Positions 46,744 to 57,322 of a stretch of DNA of 64,000 nucleotides are shown here, in pieces. Under the pieces are notes generated by a model. The model searched no databases. It saw only the letters and a program-made list of their open reading frames with translations, and was not told where the DNA came from. How positions within the stretch are numbered: the first letter of the stretch is position 1; each line of letters begins with the position of its first letter. A program made the translations under genes and the position numbers. The stretch is from Gracilariopsis chorda (lineage: Eukaryota; Rhodophyta; Florideophyceae; Gracilariales; Gracilariaceae). The DNA lies in contig NBIV01000014.1 in the NCBI GenBank assembly GCA_003194525.1, positions 62,001-126,000 of the forward strand, written 5' to 3'.

Positions 46744-48550
46744 CTTCGAACAGCAGAGTACAGACGCCAGAATGTGGTGTTCAGGTATCCAAGGGTATGT
46801 GGTGCTTAGCGCGTCACTTGTGCCAAAGACTAGCGGCTTGCTTTCGAGAGCGCGGGAACTCGAAAGTTAGCACTGAAGCGAGAGCATCTCGGTGATGGCT
46901 ATATTTTGGAAAGGTTTGGAGCGGAAGTGTGCCAGCTGGAGCAGAAGCAAACGAATGTCACGCGACTGCCAATATCTATGTCGAGTATCACGATAGTTGG
47001 ATATTTCTGTATCGCACTGACCCAGGGTCTGTATACAGGCCTGTCCTCCAATTGACAAAGGGTTAGTTACCCTCTCGGCGGGGTAATTCTGCAAAATTTT
47101 TGGAGTGTGCAGATCTTACTCCAGACCACCAAACAACGAGGTTTTGGTCGCCGCATTTTGATTCGGGCTCCTATAATTGAGCATGTGGGGTAATTCTGCA
47201 AAACCCAGACGGCCGCCCGCTCCGACTCCCAACCTCACCTGCTCCGCGACAAGCGCCGAAGGGCGTCGGCAGCGCTTGCCACCAACTCGTTCTTCTTTCC
47301 TTTATTTCCCAAACACATTTGGCGACGCCCTTACGCAATGGTGATGGTACGATCGTCGTTTGACTCCGTCGCTTCGTCCTCAGCTACACACCAACTTCCA
47401 AGTTGCTTACGACCCCGAATTGTGGCATTTCCGCTCCTACTCTTCGTGCGCTTGCTCGTAGTGCTGTTCTGATTCGTAATACTGTCTACTACAGCTCTGT
47501 CTGTCAACACTGCGGCTGGTGCTCCACACAAGTTGCCGTTATTCTTTCTGACACTGCATACTTGTTCTTCGAAAGGCGCTGCCTCCCACAGAATGCAATG
47601 AGTGAAACGGTTTGCTTGTAGCGTTCGCTCACTGATGCAGAGTCTCCGTGTTGAACACTCTTCTCACTACACAATCTTCTTGATTCGAGATTACATGACG
47701 CGATCTCTCGTCCGCAATGTCATACCGCCGAAATGTGGGATACAATGTCTTTGATGTTATGCCTTTGGCCTCTTCGATTTGTGCTTGCGCTTGTGAAAAG
47801 TCTATATCGGTTTTCGTACGTCGTGTTTCCAGCTTTCTGGCCCAGATTAATTCGATTGATGTCGTTAAAAAAGTCAGGATGTTTTACTTCAAATCCTTCA
47901 CGTGACGTACCAACATGCTGAAGAGGTCTATAGTGTCTCCCAGAAAGTATTCATAGGTGTTGTTCTATGCTTTTTAAACGGTTATCTCGCGATTGTCTGC
48001 CCGTAAAGAGCGAACTGCATCATCGGAACAAATCTGGTTTTCGTACGATTTTTACCCATCGTTTGCCATCTCTTTAATATAGTACTAAATATGGTTCACA
48101 TCTAACGCAAACCCACGTTCTCTAGCATGCTCTATGGGTTTAACAACCATCTTCTGGTTTTTCTGTTGTGGACAGGGAGAGTGGGTTGGCGTAGTACAGG
48201 ACGGTGTTCCGCAGCCTCTAAAGCCAGTTGTTCTCTTTTTCTCAAGCTCTTTAAATTTTGGAAACCATAGACTCGGGCAAGCCAATGTCTTCATTATTCT
48301 TGCTATATTATTATGTTCCTTATAAAGGTACAGAGATTGCATGTCAGGGCCTTGGTTTTGTTTTTTTGTAGCTTTACGTTGTTTTTGTTGAGCTGTCTGT
48401 TGCTACATGGACTCTGACGTGTTGTGGACTGCCTGAATATCGTAGCGCAATGGTCTATACGACCGCTAAGAGTGGGAAAGAGCGGGAGACTTTGTTTACC
48501 AGAACTATAAAGAGCAATGAGAACTGGACAACGAGTGACTCTACGTTTCT
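46744..48550. other. Intergenic with dispersed repeats, no gene called
   Basis: GGGTAATTCTGCAAAA occurs twice (47081-47096 and 47188-47203). The first is preceded by GGGTTAGTTACCCTCTCGGCG. Frames such as 47403-47621 (plus) and 48085-48342 (minus) have a few Cys but no recognisable pattern. Confidence 0.45.
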
Positions 48551-48640
48551 TTATAATTACCCCATTTTTAGAATTACTCCGCCAAGAGGGTTAGCGGTCC
48601 GCTAACCCTTAGCACCTAGGGGCTAGCGATCGCTAGCCAA
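48551..48640. repeat. Cluster of palindromes and an inverted copy of the GGGTAATT element
   Basis: The minus strand of 48551-48596 carries CTAACCCTCTTGGCGGAGTAATTCT, related to 47060-47096 and 51903-51935. AGGGTTAGCGG (48587-48597), a central T and CCGCTAACCCT (48599-48609) form an 11-bp palindrome. GGCTAGCGATCGCTAGCC (48621-48638) is a perfect 18-bp palindrome. Confidence 0.85.
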
Positions 48641-48790
48641 AACTTAACGTAGACGAAAACTCAACAATGGACACTTTTCGAACGCCTATCACAATATTTT
48701 GCCATGACCAGGTTGTATGGGTTACATGATGACGTAGCTCTTCGTGACACAAGGAATCTGCTCCCTGTAAGGGAGTTCTATACTTGAAAT

Positions 48791-50251
48791 CTATGTTCTA
48801 GGAGAGAACCCAAATGATCGATTCCCAGAGGTATCGCATCTCCAGCACATTTCTTTCCATTCATCATCCCCTCTCGCAAAGTCTTCTACCGTTAAGGTGC
48901 TCCTGAAGAATTCTTTCCACGCCAGTCGCGGGTCAATGTCACTTTTGACTCTCGTTGCCTCGAAAAAGACCCAGATAAGCAACAAAACGCCACAAATGAT
49001 CAAGCTCTGCAGGACTCCAAGCCAAGGCCTGTTGTAGTAGGCTAGAGGTGTTTCAACCTCATCCAAATATAAAACTTCATCTTTAGCTTTAACGCCACGT
49101 GCTCTACCGGTAGGGAACATTATGGAACGCGCCACATCATGCAAGTAAAGAACCATCGCAATGTTTAACTCAACTTCGCTTGAATTCGGATACAAACTAA
49201 GAGATGCGTGAGTTTCCCTGAGATCAAGATTTTCTAAATCAACGATAACGGAAGCCGTGTCAGGCATCCCTATTTGTTCTGTGATCGACAAGTTATATGC
49301 AGAATCATCTTCAGTTATATTGTCCTTTGCGTACGCATCTAGAACTGTGGCGTTTGATCTCCGTAATCGATTAGAGAGGGCAGATAGTATCGACTTGGCA
49401 CTCACATTCATTAACCCTTGGTAGACGTCACCGTCTTCAAGAATAACTGCAATGTTTGCGCTTTGAGTCATATTAATCTGCCTATACATGACTGTGACAT
49501 CAACTCCATCAGTATCAAGCAAAGCAAAAAGAACAAGACCGTAATTTGGATTACCAAGGGTAGAAGCAACGCCTTCAGGATTCAAAGCAATGGATAGAGT
49601 AGAACAGATCTGTAAATATGCGCGCGAATCGAAGCCAGCCTTTTCAGTCAAAGGTTGTTGAATACAAGAATCCGTTACCGGTGACGCAATGCGGTCACAA
49701 CCTCTATCCTCAAACTCAAATATTGGAACCTCCAGTTGCAAATCATACACTTTGTTCTGATTAGTGGCTAAAAAGATGAACAAGAACTCTACAAAAATGG
49801 TCAGCAGTCCCATCAGAAAGTATGCGGTGTACGTTCGTTTTGTGGACCGAGATAACGTGTTCCATTCCAGGTTTTGAGTGCCTCCGACTGGAGCGGAAGC
49901 TGAAAACCTTGACCGAAGCTTCTCGATGAAACATGAGAGAAGGTTTATGGGATTTGAAAAACTGTTTAGCAGATGATATCGAAAGACCGCTTTCTTGCTT
50001 ACTCGGTGGCTCCTGGCACGAACAGCAATTCGATACATGATGTCCGTAAACAAAATGAGCGAAAAGGCTGTTAGCAGTGCTGTGATAAGAGATACAGCGT
50101 TTTCGCTCAAATTGAAGTTCGATGGATCATTGAATTTGTCTTCGTAGAAGCCATGCAAGTCCCACTCGCTATCTTCATCTAGTCCCTTTTGCGAGCAATG
50201 GAAGGTTTTCATCCAAGCTGGTGACGAATTCCTTTTCAGTTGTTCCGTCAT
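48791..50251 (-). CDS. Orphan membrane protein with large extracellular loop
   Basis: From the ATG at 50251 the protein has 486 residues; the frame is open a little further upstream without ATG. Three hydrophobic helices are visible: about residues 50-75 (AVSLITALLTAFSLILFTDI), 145-170 (AYFLMGLLTIFVEFLFIFLA) and 425-450 (LQSLIICGVLLLIWVFFEAT). The roughly 250-residue loop between helices 2 and 3 has several N-glycosylation sequons (NMT, NVS, NAT, NIT, NLS, NSS) and four Cys, so it is probably extracellular or lumenal. The C-terminus is short and cytosolic. No family is recognised; it may be lineage-specific. Confidence 0.6.
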   Translation of the reverse strand: MTEQLKRNSSPAWMKTFHCSQKGLDEDSEWDLHGFYEDKFNDPSNFNLSENAVSLITALLTAFSLILFTDIMYRIAVRARSHRVSKKAVFRYHLLNSFSNPINLLSCFIEKLRSRFSASAPVGGTQNLEWNTLSRSTKRTYTAYFLMGLLTIFVEFLFIFLATNQNKVYDLQLEVPIFEFEDRGCDRIASPVTDSCIQQPLTEKAGFDSRAYLQICSTLSIALNPEGVASTLGNPNYGLVLFALLDTDGVDVTVMYRQINMTQSANIAVILEDGDVYQGLMNVSAKSILSALSNRLRRSNATVLDAYAKDNITEDDSAYNLSITEQIGMPDTASVIVDLENLDLRETHASLSLYPNSSEVELNIAMVLYLHDVARSIMFPTGRARGVKAKDEVLYLDEVETPLAYYNRPWLGVLQSLIICGVLLLIWVFFEATRVKSDIDPRLAWKEFFRSTLTVEDFARGDDEWKEMCWRCDTSGNRSFGFSPRT

Positions 50252-50589
50252 TCTGCGGGGCTCTATTCCAAATGTTGTGTCAGTTATATCGTAGTTGGTA
50301 GTACGCAAGAGCTTTGTCGGATGCAACGAAAGTCCATTGAAGAAGAACCTTGAGATGAAACGTAAGTTGGTTCAAAAACAAGGCAGTGTGGACGTGATTG
50401 AATGATAGAGTTCTTCCAAGGAGCGGTTCCTTGGAAAGGGAACGGATGACTCTCACTGTATCGTACGGACTTGCACGGAAAACAAACTTTGTTGAGGTAA
50501 GCTGTAACCTTCAACACACAAACAGGTTGCACGGGACCATAGACCTTCACCCTCTACTTCTTTAAATGCAATCTAAGATACAATAGTGC
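50252..50589. other. Intergenic upstream of membrane protein, no gene seen
   Basis: About 340 bp. The membrane protein's frame stays open to 50326 without ATG. No other feature recognised. Confidence 0.45.
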
Positions 50590-51102
50590 TGAAGATGTAA
50601 CTTTCGTGGCAACACAGATTTGTGTTCGACTGGGGTTGGGCGGTAAAAAGTGGGATAGGGGATGGGAAGTACAAGTACAGACGTTCGGATACATAATCTT
50701 GTAAATCCAGCCAATCTATGAGAACAATTTCCGAGTTAAGGGTTAGCAACCCTAACCCTTAGCCTTCCAGTCCGCTATCCCTACCGGCTGGTCAATTTGG
50801 CAATTGGCTATATTCGACAAAGTGTTAGAGCCACTGCCCAGCTGTACCAAGGTACTTACTGTCCATTAGCATTTGCTCCGACAACACCAGTACTCTGACG
50901 CAGAGCCGTAGGAAATATGTGCGTGTTTTCCGTGGGCAATGGCACTCACCAAAAACGCCGCCCAATCTCCCTTAGACCTCGAGGCCCAGTGCTTCAAAGA
51001 AATCTAATGGTCCAGCATGATGCTATGTAAAGGTTGTCTTAGACGCACTAGGACATGCAATGGTTTCCTGAAAAGGTTGATAAACGCTAGGTAAGTGATG
51101 GT

Positions 51103-51640
51103 GTTGCTGTGAAAGTTTGCTGCGGCTGGAGAGGGACAATCAGATTTGCTACGGACTCGAAGAGCCTCGTTCAAGGCTTGCAAGCGTCCCAACGGCGCCA
51201 AACACGCCAGCTTCAGGATATCTCTGAATGCATGACATTGATAACAAACTAGAGTCAATGCAAACTGTTTGGGCACCAGGACACTGTGAGTTAACAGTCT
51301 ACCACAAAACGACGCCGCCGACGAACTTGCAAAGAAAAGCCTTGGTCTCCCCATTGCGCAGCGGAAATGTTTCTGCCTGCTCCGATGTGGGCTCAACATA
51401 CTTAATAGTGTAGACCATTTCGTTCTTAGATGCCGCCGAAGAGCGGCCTCCCGGCGTCGAGAGCTCCCACCTCTCCGAGAGAGGCAAGGTTCTGACGCCG
51501 AATCAATAGTAAGGACATGGCCAGAAAAGCTGTAGGTTTATCTAGAGAGAGAGGGGGTCTTCTCAATGTAACTCCTACCGTAGTCTTGGAATTAGAGACG
51601 CGAGCTCATATAAAGACACACACACACAAATGATGATGCT
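51103..51640 (+). mobile_element. LINE family A, 5'-truncated copy in the ATPase relic
   Basis: Plus-strand copy of the RNase H/C-terminal part. It starts within TTGCTGTGAAAGTTTGCTG, nearly the same truncation point as the copy at 1262-1975. It carries frameshifts and lost segments and ends GAGCTCATATAAAGACACACAC. Flanks AAGTGATGGTG (51093-51103) and AAATGATGATG (51628-51638) are probable diverged target-site duplications, because the duplicated ATPase segment without the insert reads AAATAATGATCCCTGCGAAG there. Confidence 0.82.
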
Positions 51641-52078
51641 TGCGAAGCTGTATTAAAGATGTAAGTTTCGTGGCAGATCAGATTTGGTGCTCGATAGGGT
51701 AGATGTAAACCGTGCACCGGGAGAAAGTGGGAAAGCCGTCTTATACAAAATGGGGCAGAAGATGGGAAGAACAGGTTTAGGGTTACACGTACATACAGGC
51801 ACCCGGGTGCACACAAGTCCTATAGATCTACCCAAATCTATGAGGTTTCGAGGAAGGCTATCTACTATAGATCTAACCCTTAGCCTTCCCCAAGGTAGGC
51901 TTCCTAACCCTCTCGGCAGGGTAATTTGGCAATTGGCTATATTCGACAAAGCGTTAGAGCCACACATGTCCAGTCCACTACTTGCATTTGCTTCGTCAAC
52001 ACCAGTACTTTCACTCAGAACCGTAGGAAATTTGTGCATGTTGCCTTAGGCAGGGGCACACCACGAAAACCGTGGCCT

Positions 52079-52104
52079 TTCTTCTTCTTCTTTATTGTGG
52101 GTTC
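52079..52104 (-). mobile_element. 26-bp insertion of a LINE family B 3' tail
   Basis: The minus strand reads GAACCCACAATAAAG followed by AAG repeats, the exact end of family B. It is bracketed by AAACCGTGGCCT at 52067-52078 and 52105-52116, a 12-bp target-site duplication. The tandem-duplicate segment at 50950-50975 lacks the insert. Confidence 0.88.
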
Positions 52105-53490
52105 AAACCGTGGCCTCTCAATCTACTTTGGACCTCGAAGCCCCGTGCTTCAAAGAACTCTTTAATGGTACATCATGATGCTATGCAAAGGCTGTCTTCG
52201 ACGCGGTAAGGACATGCAATGGTTCCCTGAAAAGTCTGTTGATGGACGCCAGGTAAATAATGATCCCTGCGAAGATGACATTTTCAAGTTCTTTGAGAAG
52301 AGTCAGTCCGTTAGCGAGATGCGCAAGAGGAACAAGCAAATATGCACAATTCCTTTCAACTGTGCCAGCAAGTTCATGATCAACAAGTCTGCCGCACAGA
52401 ATAGCCCCTCCAATTTCTCATGTAGGGTAGCATTCTACCCCCGAACGTGCAGTGGATCGCTGTTTTACTGTCATCACCAAGGACGGTACATTACCCTTCG
52501 ATGACGCCGCAAAGCCTGATGTCAATCAGCAGTTGGCTTTCATAATGAAGCGTGGCGAACTTTGCCTCGGTCCCGCCAAGCTTAACCTCAACCTTAGCGA
52601 GTTCTCTGTCAATTCTGCTGTCGATAGTGAGCAAATCAGTTTAACTATGAACGAACTGACTTTTGTTGGTCTCATGGCGTTTCTTGACCAGTCGGGTAAA
52701 GCAGTGCCGGGATGCCATGGCTACACGGTACCTGGCAAGCAGCTGGTGTTAAGGTTATCATGACAATCGGTAATCACCCCTTCACTGCCAAATTTATTGC
52801 CAATCAAGTCAAAATCGTCCAGTCCCTGACTGCTGAGAATGTAGCGAGGGAGCGTGGCATCTCTTGTGAGGAGTTGGAACGTTCCGGGATCAAGGCAATT
52901 GTTGTGTATGTTTCCCAGATTAAGGACCTTGAACAGGACGACTGATATTGTGTACTGACTCAGGAGCACATTGTCTTCGTCCATACATCCTCGCAACAGA
53001 AGCTTATTGTTGTTGAGAACAACCAGCGTCTTGGCACCATTATTTCTGTAACAGGTGATGGCTTCAATGTCTCTCCTGATCTGAAGAAGGTGAACATGGG
53101 TATTGCCATTGGTACCTCTGATTCTGATGTGTCAAGGGGACCGCCGATATTATCTTGCTCGATGACAGTTTTGCGTCCACTGTAAAAGGTGTGGAAGAAG
53201 GTCGTCTCATCTTCGACAGCTTAAAGAAATTCATTGCCTATAAACGAAAAAAGATGAATGATCTGTGCAGAGAACCAGCACAAGAGCGCCGGATTGGCTC
53301 AATCGTTTTTATAAAACGTTTCTTCGAAAACGCCGTGCCTGACTTTCACAGACAAGAGTATGGGCAACGGCCAGGCTTACGAGGACCTTCTCGAGGACGG
53401 AGAACAGCTTGCGAGCATGTTCGAGATCATCAGAAACGCCAAACAATATCCCCCTTGCCTGGCCTTCGGCAGTGAGAAAAACGCAGGTGG

Positions 53491-53905
53491 GCCTCGAGAG
53501 CCAAACCCTTCATCAGTGATGTCCCAGAACAACTGGAGGACATCACAACATTTCGAAAAGCAGAACTTACGCTGTCGCAAATCTACATAGCGCACACTCC
53601 GAAGCTTCATCCGGTTGCTACCTACACAGAAAGAAAGCCGTCACAGTGCGACTGCAACATACACGCTACCAATGATGTGGAACATCTTGTGCTACGTTGC
53701 GCCAAGCGGACGGAATCTAGAAGACGCGAGCTCCCTGCTCCTGCAGAAAGAAGAGGTAAGACATTGGCGGAGATAGTCCGCCAGTGGCCACATAAGTTGT
53801 TAGCTTTTCTGAGCAGAGAGAGGTTTTTCAAATGAAAAACCACTATCAGCATGCCGTAATCAGGCATATTGAACCCACAATAAAGAAGAAGAAGAACGCA
53901 GGTGG
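53491..53905 (+). mobile_element. LINE family B, 5'-truncated insertion with target-site duplication
   Basis: The body (53491-53894) encodes the last 113 residues of the element: ASRAKPFISDVPEQLE, then LSQIYIAHTPKLHPVATY, then a Cys/His cluster (CDCNIH, VEHLVLRC) and WPHKLLAFLSRERFFK before the stop. The 3' UTR has ATGCCGTAATCAGGCAT and CACAATAAAG, with a GAA-repeat tail. AACGCAGGTGG occurs at 53480-53490 and 53895-53905 as an 11-bp duplication. Removing insert plus one duplicate rejoins one open frame of the ATPase relic. Confidence 0.92.
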
Positions 53906-54319
53906 ACAACCTCTTGCGAATGATTCTATTTACTTCAGCTTCGGTGTAACCGTCACCAGAGAAGCTTCGCCAAGAGAATACCGTAGCAACACTAGGTCGT
54001 TCAGTACCCAAACCAGCGAGGGCGATGGTGATGGGGAGGGTTGTCTTGATGTACAAATTAACAATCAGCAAAGTGAGGCATTAAAGACGACACAATACGC
54101 GTTCTTTGCTTGCGTCGTGATTACAAAGATAGGTGGGCTTCTCGTTTGCAAGGCTAGGTTGCTGCCCTTCTTCAAGCAAGACACGAAGAACTGGATCCTT
54201 TATCTTGGCCTCTTCATTAGGATCGCTCGCGTTCCGATTCTGTTCTACGTACCGTTCGTGTAGACCGCGTTCGAAATTCGCAGCCATCTTTTCGTCCTTA
54301 TTGCCGGCCCTTCTGTTTT

Positions 54320-54790
54320 CCGTGTTCTTCTTCTTTATTGTGGTCAAAAGCTTTCTATTACTAAGCTGAAGGAGAGCTTTCAGAAAAAGCTTTCTCTCCT
54401 CAGGAAGGCCAAGAACTTCTGTGGCTCATGTCGAATTAACTGTTGTTAACTTTCCTTACACTTCCCTGGGAGACCAGCTAACAATTCTCTGTGGTCTGCA
54501 TTTGTCCGCGGGTATCGAAAAACGACATGCTCACCGTCTTTCTTCACATTCGTTCCACAGTCGCATCTGAGCGCTCTTTTTTCCAGAAATGTCGCCACAG
54601 GATGCAGAGTAGAGACGTGTTTGGTGTAGAATTGTGCGAGGGTTACTTCAGCCTTTCGCGCATCCTTCGTCTGTAACAAAAATTCAGGCCGGTGCTGAAA
54701 GAGCCGTTTTCCTCCAATAGACAAAGACAGTGCCGCTCTAACGTCTCTTGAGGCAGTCATTGTTCATGATTACAGGAGTTTCACTAGCCG
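54320..54790 (-). mobile_element. LINE family B relative, 3'-end fragment
   Basis: The minus strand encodes AEVTLAQFYTKHVSTLHPVA, then a Cys/His segment (CDCGTN, EHVVF), then after a frame change HEPQKFLAFLRRESFF and a stop. It ends CACAATAAAGAAGAAGAA at about 54322. It lacks the GTAATCA hairpin of the other family B copies, so it may be a different subfamily. Confidence 0.78.
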
Positions 54791-55774
54791 GGATGTCGTT
54801 AATCTCGTCTTGGTGCAATTGGTCAAAATTGAAGCTTTCGTAGCTCCCCATTGGAGCTGCGGTACCAAGTTGCCTTTTGCTGGATTAGTACTGCGCTGAG
54901 GGTTCACGAGGGAACCACCAGTGGCCCTCGCTTTGAGCACAATGCACTAATCCATCCGCCGTGTTGTGGCGACCTTCCTGCTGATGCGAACCAGGAGGAA
55001 GCCAAATGGATCCGCAACACGAACCAGCCAAACAACAACACAACGAAGAGAAGTATATGTACCGTACGTATGTTTATGGGATCACGCTACTCTTTAACTA
55101 CCAAAGAGCGGTAAAAGGTTAGCAATCGCTACTTATCAGTGAACTTCGCTCTCATAGAGAGTTCCAGCGCTCAATCCGACCGTCCAGCCTCCCAGAGAGC
55201 CATACCAACGGGAAGTGATGTCGTATCAACAAACTGCGAGACGTAACAGCTTTGCTATTTTCGTTTTCGTTATCTCAATTACTTTGCTTTCAGTAGAGAT
55301 TGGCTACCGTTGCGTAGCGATTTGTTTCAATTAGGATAGTCCACCAAACCAAACCTAACGGGTTTGATGGACTACGAAAAACGGCACTGCTTCGTCTTTG
55401 ACATGTCTGCTGCAATGGCTGTTGCTGGGGTTAGAGACTATTGTTTTATACATGTGCGTTTGAGAGTAAATTATACAGAGACAAATTGAATCAAATAAGG
55501 CTGAAGCACTCCAGGATGTAGATACAGTAGGGACCACAGTATGGACCGCAGTACAGAGTACAGGTAAGGGGTTAGGATTGCTAGCTAAGCAGTCCTTAGA
55601 AGCAGGGGAGCAGACCATAGCATTATAAAGGGTTAGCAATCCCCCCAGGACGTCCGTGTTGTTATGCCTTTGCTCAGATATTGCAAACGCAAATACTTCA
55701 GCTTTCTTCTCCACTAAAGGGGCCTCTTATACCCCTGCCCTTTGCATCAAGAAATAGTTCATAGGTGCGTGTGT
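54791..55774. other. Repeat-rich intergenic, no gene seen
   Basis: Includes AAAGGTTAGCAATCGC (about 55115), GGGGTTAGGATTGCTAGC (about 55568) and AAAGGGTTAGCAATCCCC (about 55627), members of the GGGTTAGC motif family. A 119-codon minus frame (55355-55714) overlaps these repeats and is not credible. Confidence 0.5.
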
Positions 55775-56632
55775 GTGTTTATATGAGCTCGCGTCTCTAA
55801 TTCCAAGACTGCGGTAGGAGTTACATTGAGAAGAACCCCTCTCTCTCTAGATAAACCAACAGCTTTTCTGGCCATGTCCTTACTATTGATTCGGCGTCAG
55901 AGCCCTGCCTCTCTCGGAGAGGCGGGAGCTCTCGACGCCGAGATGCCGCTCTTCGGCGGCACCTAAGAACGAAATGGTCTACACTATTAAGTATGTTGAG
56001 CCCACATCGGAGCGGGCAGAAACATTTCCTGTTGTTGAGAAAAGTGGAGACTGAATGTAGCGTCGGAACGTGACCTGTAAATATCTGCGACAGGGCAGTA
56101 TGCGCCCTTCTTAGAGTCAATACCTTTGATAGTGGCTCTAGGACTTCGCTTACTGGCTCTGTGCTAGTAAGACGGACGCGGGTTCTCTGTTTCACTTCCA
56201 GGAAGTCGATCTCTTTCCGGAGCTGCTGCGCAAAGGGGAGACCAAGGCTCTTCTTTGCAAGTTCGTCGGCGGCTTCGTTTTGCGGTAACCCGCAGTGTCC
56301 CGGTATCCAAACAATTTGACATTGGCAATAGTTTGTTATCAATGTCATGCATTCAGAGATGTCCTGTAGCTGGCCTGTTTGGCGTCGTTGGGACGTTTGC
56401 AAGCCTCGAACGAGGCTTTTTGAGTCCGTAGCAAATCTGATTGACCCTCTCCAGCCACAGCAAACTTTCACAGCAATTTCAGATAGGGCTCGTCGGAACG
56501 CTGCTAGCTCTGCAGTGTACGAGCAGACCCCTATCCCAGACAGGTGCGTGTTCGATCTCTTCCACTGTGCACCGTTCCAGCCATCCAGTGCTGTATGGTT
56601 ATTGGATGACCGGGCGCATTGAAGTAGAAGAA
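55775..56632 (-). mobile_element. LINE family A, best-preserved copy (RNase H and C-terminus)
   Basis: An open frame of about 270 codons encodes the 3' part of the element's second ORF. RNase H landmarks are SYTAELAAFRRAL (Glu), FATDSKSLVRGL (Asp) and WIPGHCGLPQNEAADELAKK (His and Asp); the first catalytic Asp lies beyond the truncated 5' end. The C-terminus carries a Cys/His cluster (CFCPLRCG, HFVLRCRRRAASRRR) and LLVYLEREGFF. The 3' UTR ends GAGCTCATATAAACACACAC. The reverse transcriptase is absent, so the copy cannot move by itself. Related in its C-terminus to family B. Confidence 0.92.
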
Positions 56633-56639
56633 CCAAGAG

Positions 56640-57322
56640 TAAAAGAAAACTTTCACTCTTCCCATTAAGGAATATCGGTGAATGTACCTGTGTGGTATAG
56701 GAATTATAACCTTCCCCCGCAACAATCGACGTACATCAAGTTCCCATATGGTCCGTGGAAGGCGACAGGAGGCTCAGCGACCATGAACGCACATAGATAG
56801 GTGCTTTGCTGCAGCGTGATGCCAGCTGGAGGAGTACAGTCACGTTTCATTGAATCAGATTCTTATCTCGCGATTAAGAGGTTTCGGCGAGAACTGCTCC
56901 ACATACACCTGTACCGTGCTTCTGTGTCATATCCGCAAATATCTTTTCGTTTTACCACCATTATGGTAATCTTCACTATCAAGGGTACAATCAGCCATGA
57001 AGAGGTTTAAACGACTGTCGAAGTCTTGTTGTTGGCATGCTTGCAGAGTTGAAGGTTAGTAGATGTACGCAGATGTCACCTTTGATCATCTTTCATCAAA
57101 CACACCTGCCTTTCTGTGGGTCTGTATTTCAATTGCGCGTGTTGCGCAGAACAACAAACAACAATTACTCGAGAAGGCTGCATGTCGCCGCAGCTTTAGC
57201 GGGTCTGACACATTGCTAAGCAACGACTAGAAGCGAAAAAACGAATCTGTGAGCAGAGAGAGAGCATCACAGTACATTTAAGTCCTAGATCCAAAAAAGA
57301 AAAGCAAAGCTATCCAACCTGT
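56640..57322. other. Intergenic, no gene seen
   Basis: No motif-bearing frame. Presumably flanks the LINE copy and contains the 3' UTR of the coiled-coil gene. Confidence 0.5.

Larger units (their letters stand above)
50590..54267 (+). pseudogene. Decayed, partly tandem-duplicated type IIC P-type ATPase (Na+/K+-ATPase-like alpha subunit)
   Basis: Successive pieces align with the order of a P-type ATPase. The phosphorylation segment appears as CSDNTSTLTQ at 50874-50903, so DKTGT has become DNTST. N-domain pieces include EMRKRNKQICTIPFN (about 52318) and, in the next frame, AVDRCFTVITKDGTLPFDD (about 52447). P-domain pieces include ELTFVGLMAFLDQSGKAVPG (about 52650), [36 protein letters not shown] and [20 protein letters not shown]. 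Then comes [22 protein letters not shown]-terminal membrane part, FACVVITKIGGLLVCKARLL, lies at about 54100. Frameshifts, stops (for example at about 52944) and loss of the phosphorylation motif make it non-functional. About 0.5 kb covering the phosphorylation site is present twice (50590-51102 and 51641-52265), and at least three LINE insertions interrupt it. Confidence 0.88.

Noticed and set aside
48621-48638. GCGATCGC inside a palindrome, like the cyanobacterial HIP1 octamer
   Set aside because: A single occurrence explained by the larger palindrome; the window is eukaryotic nuclear DNA.
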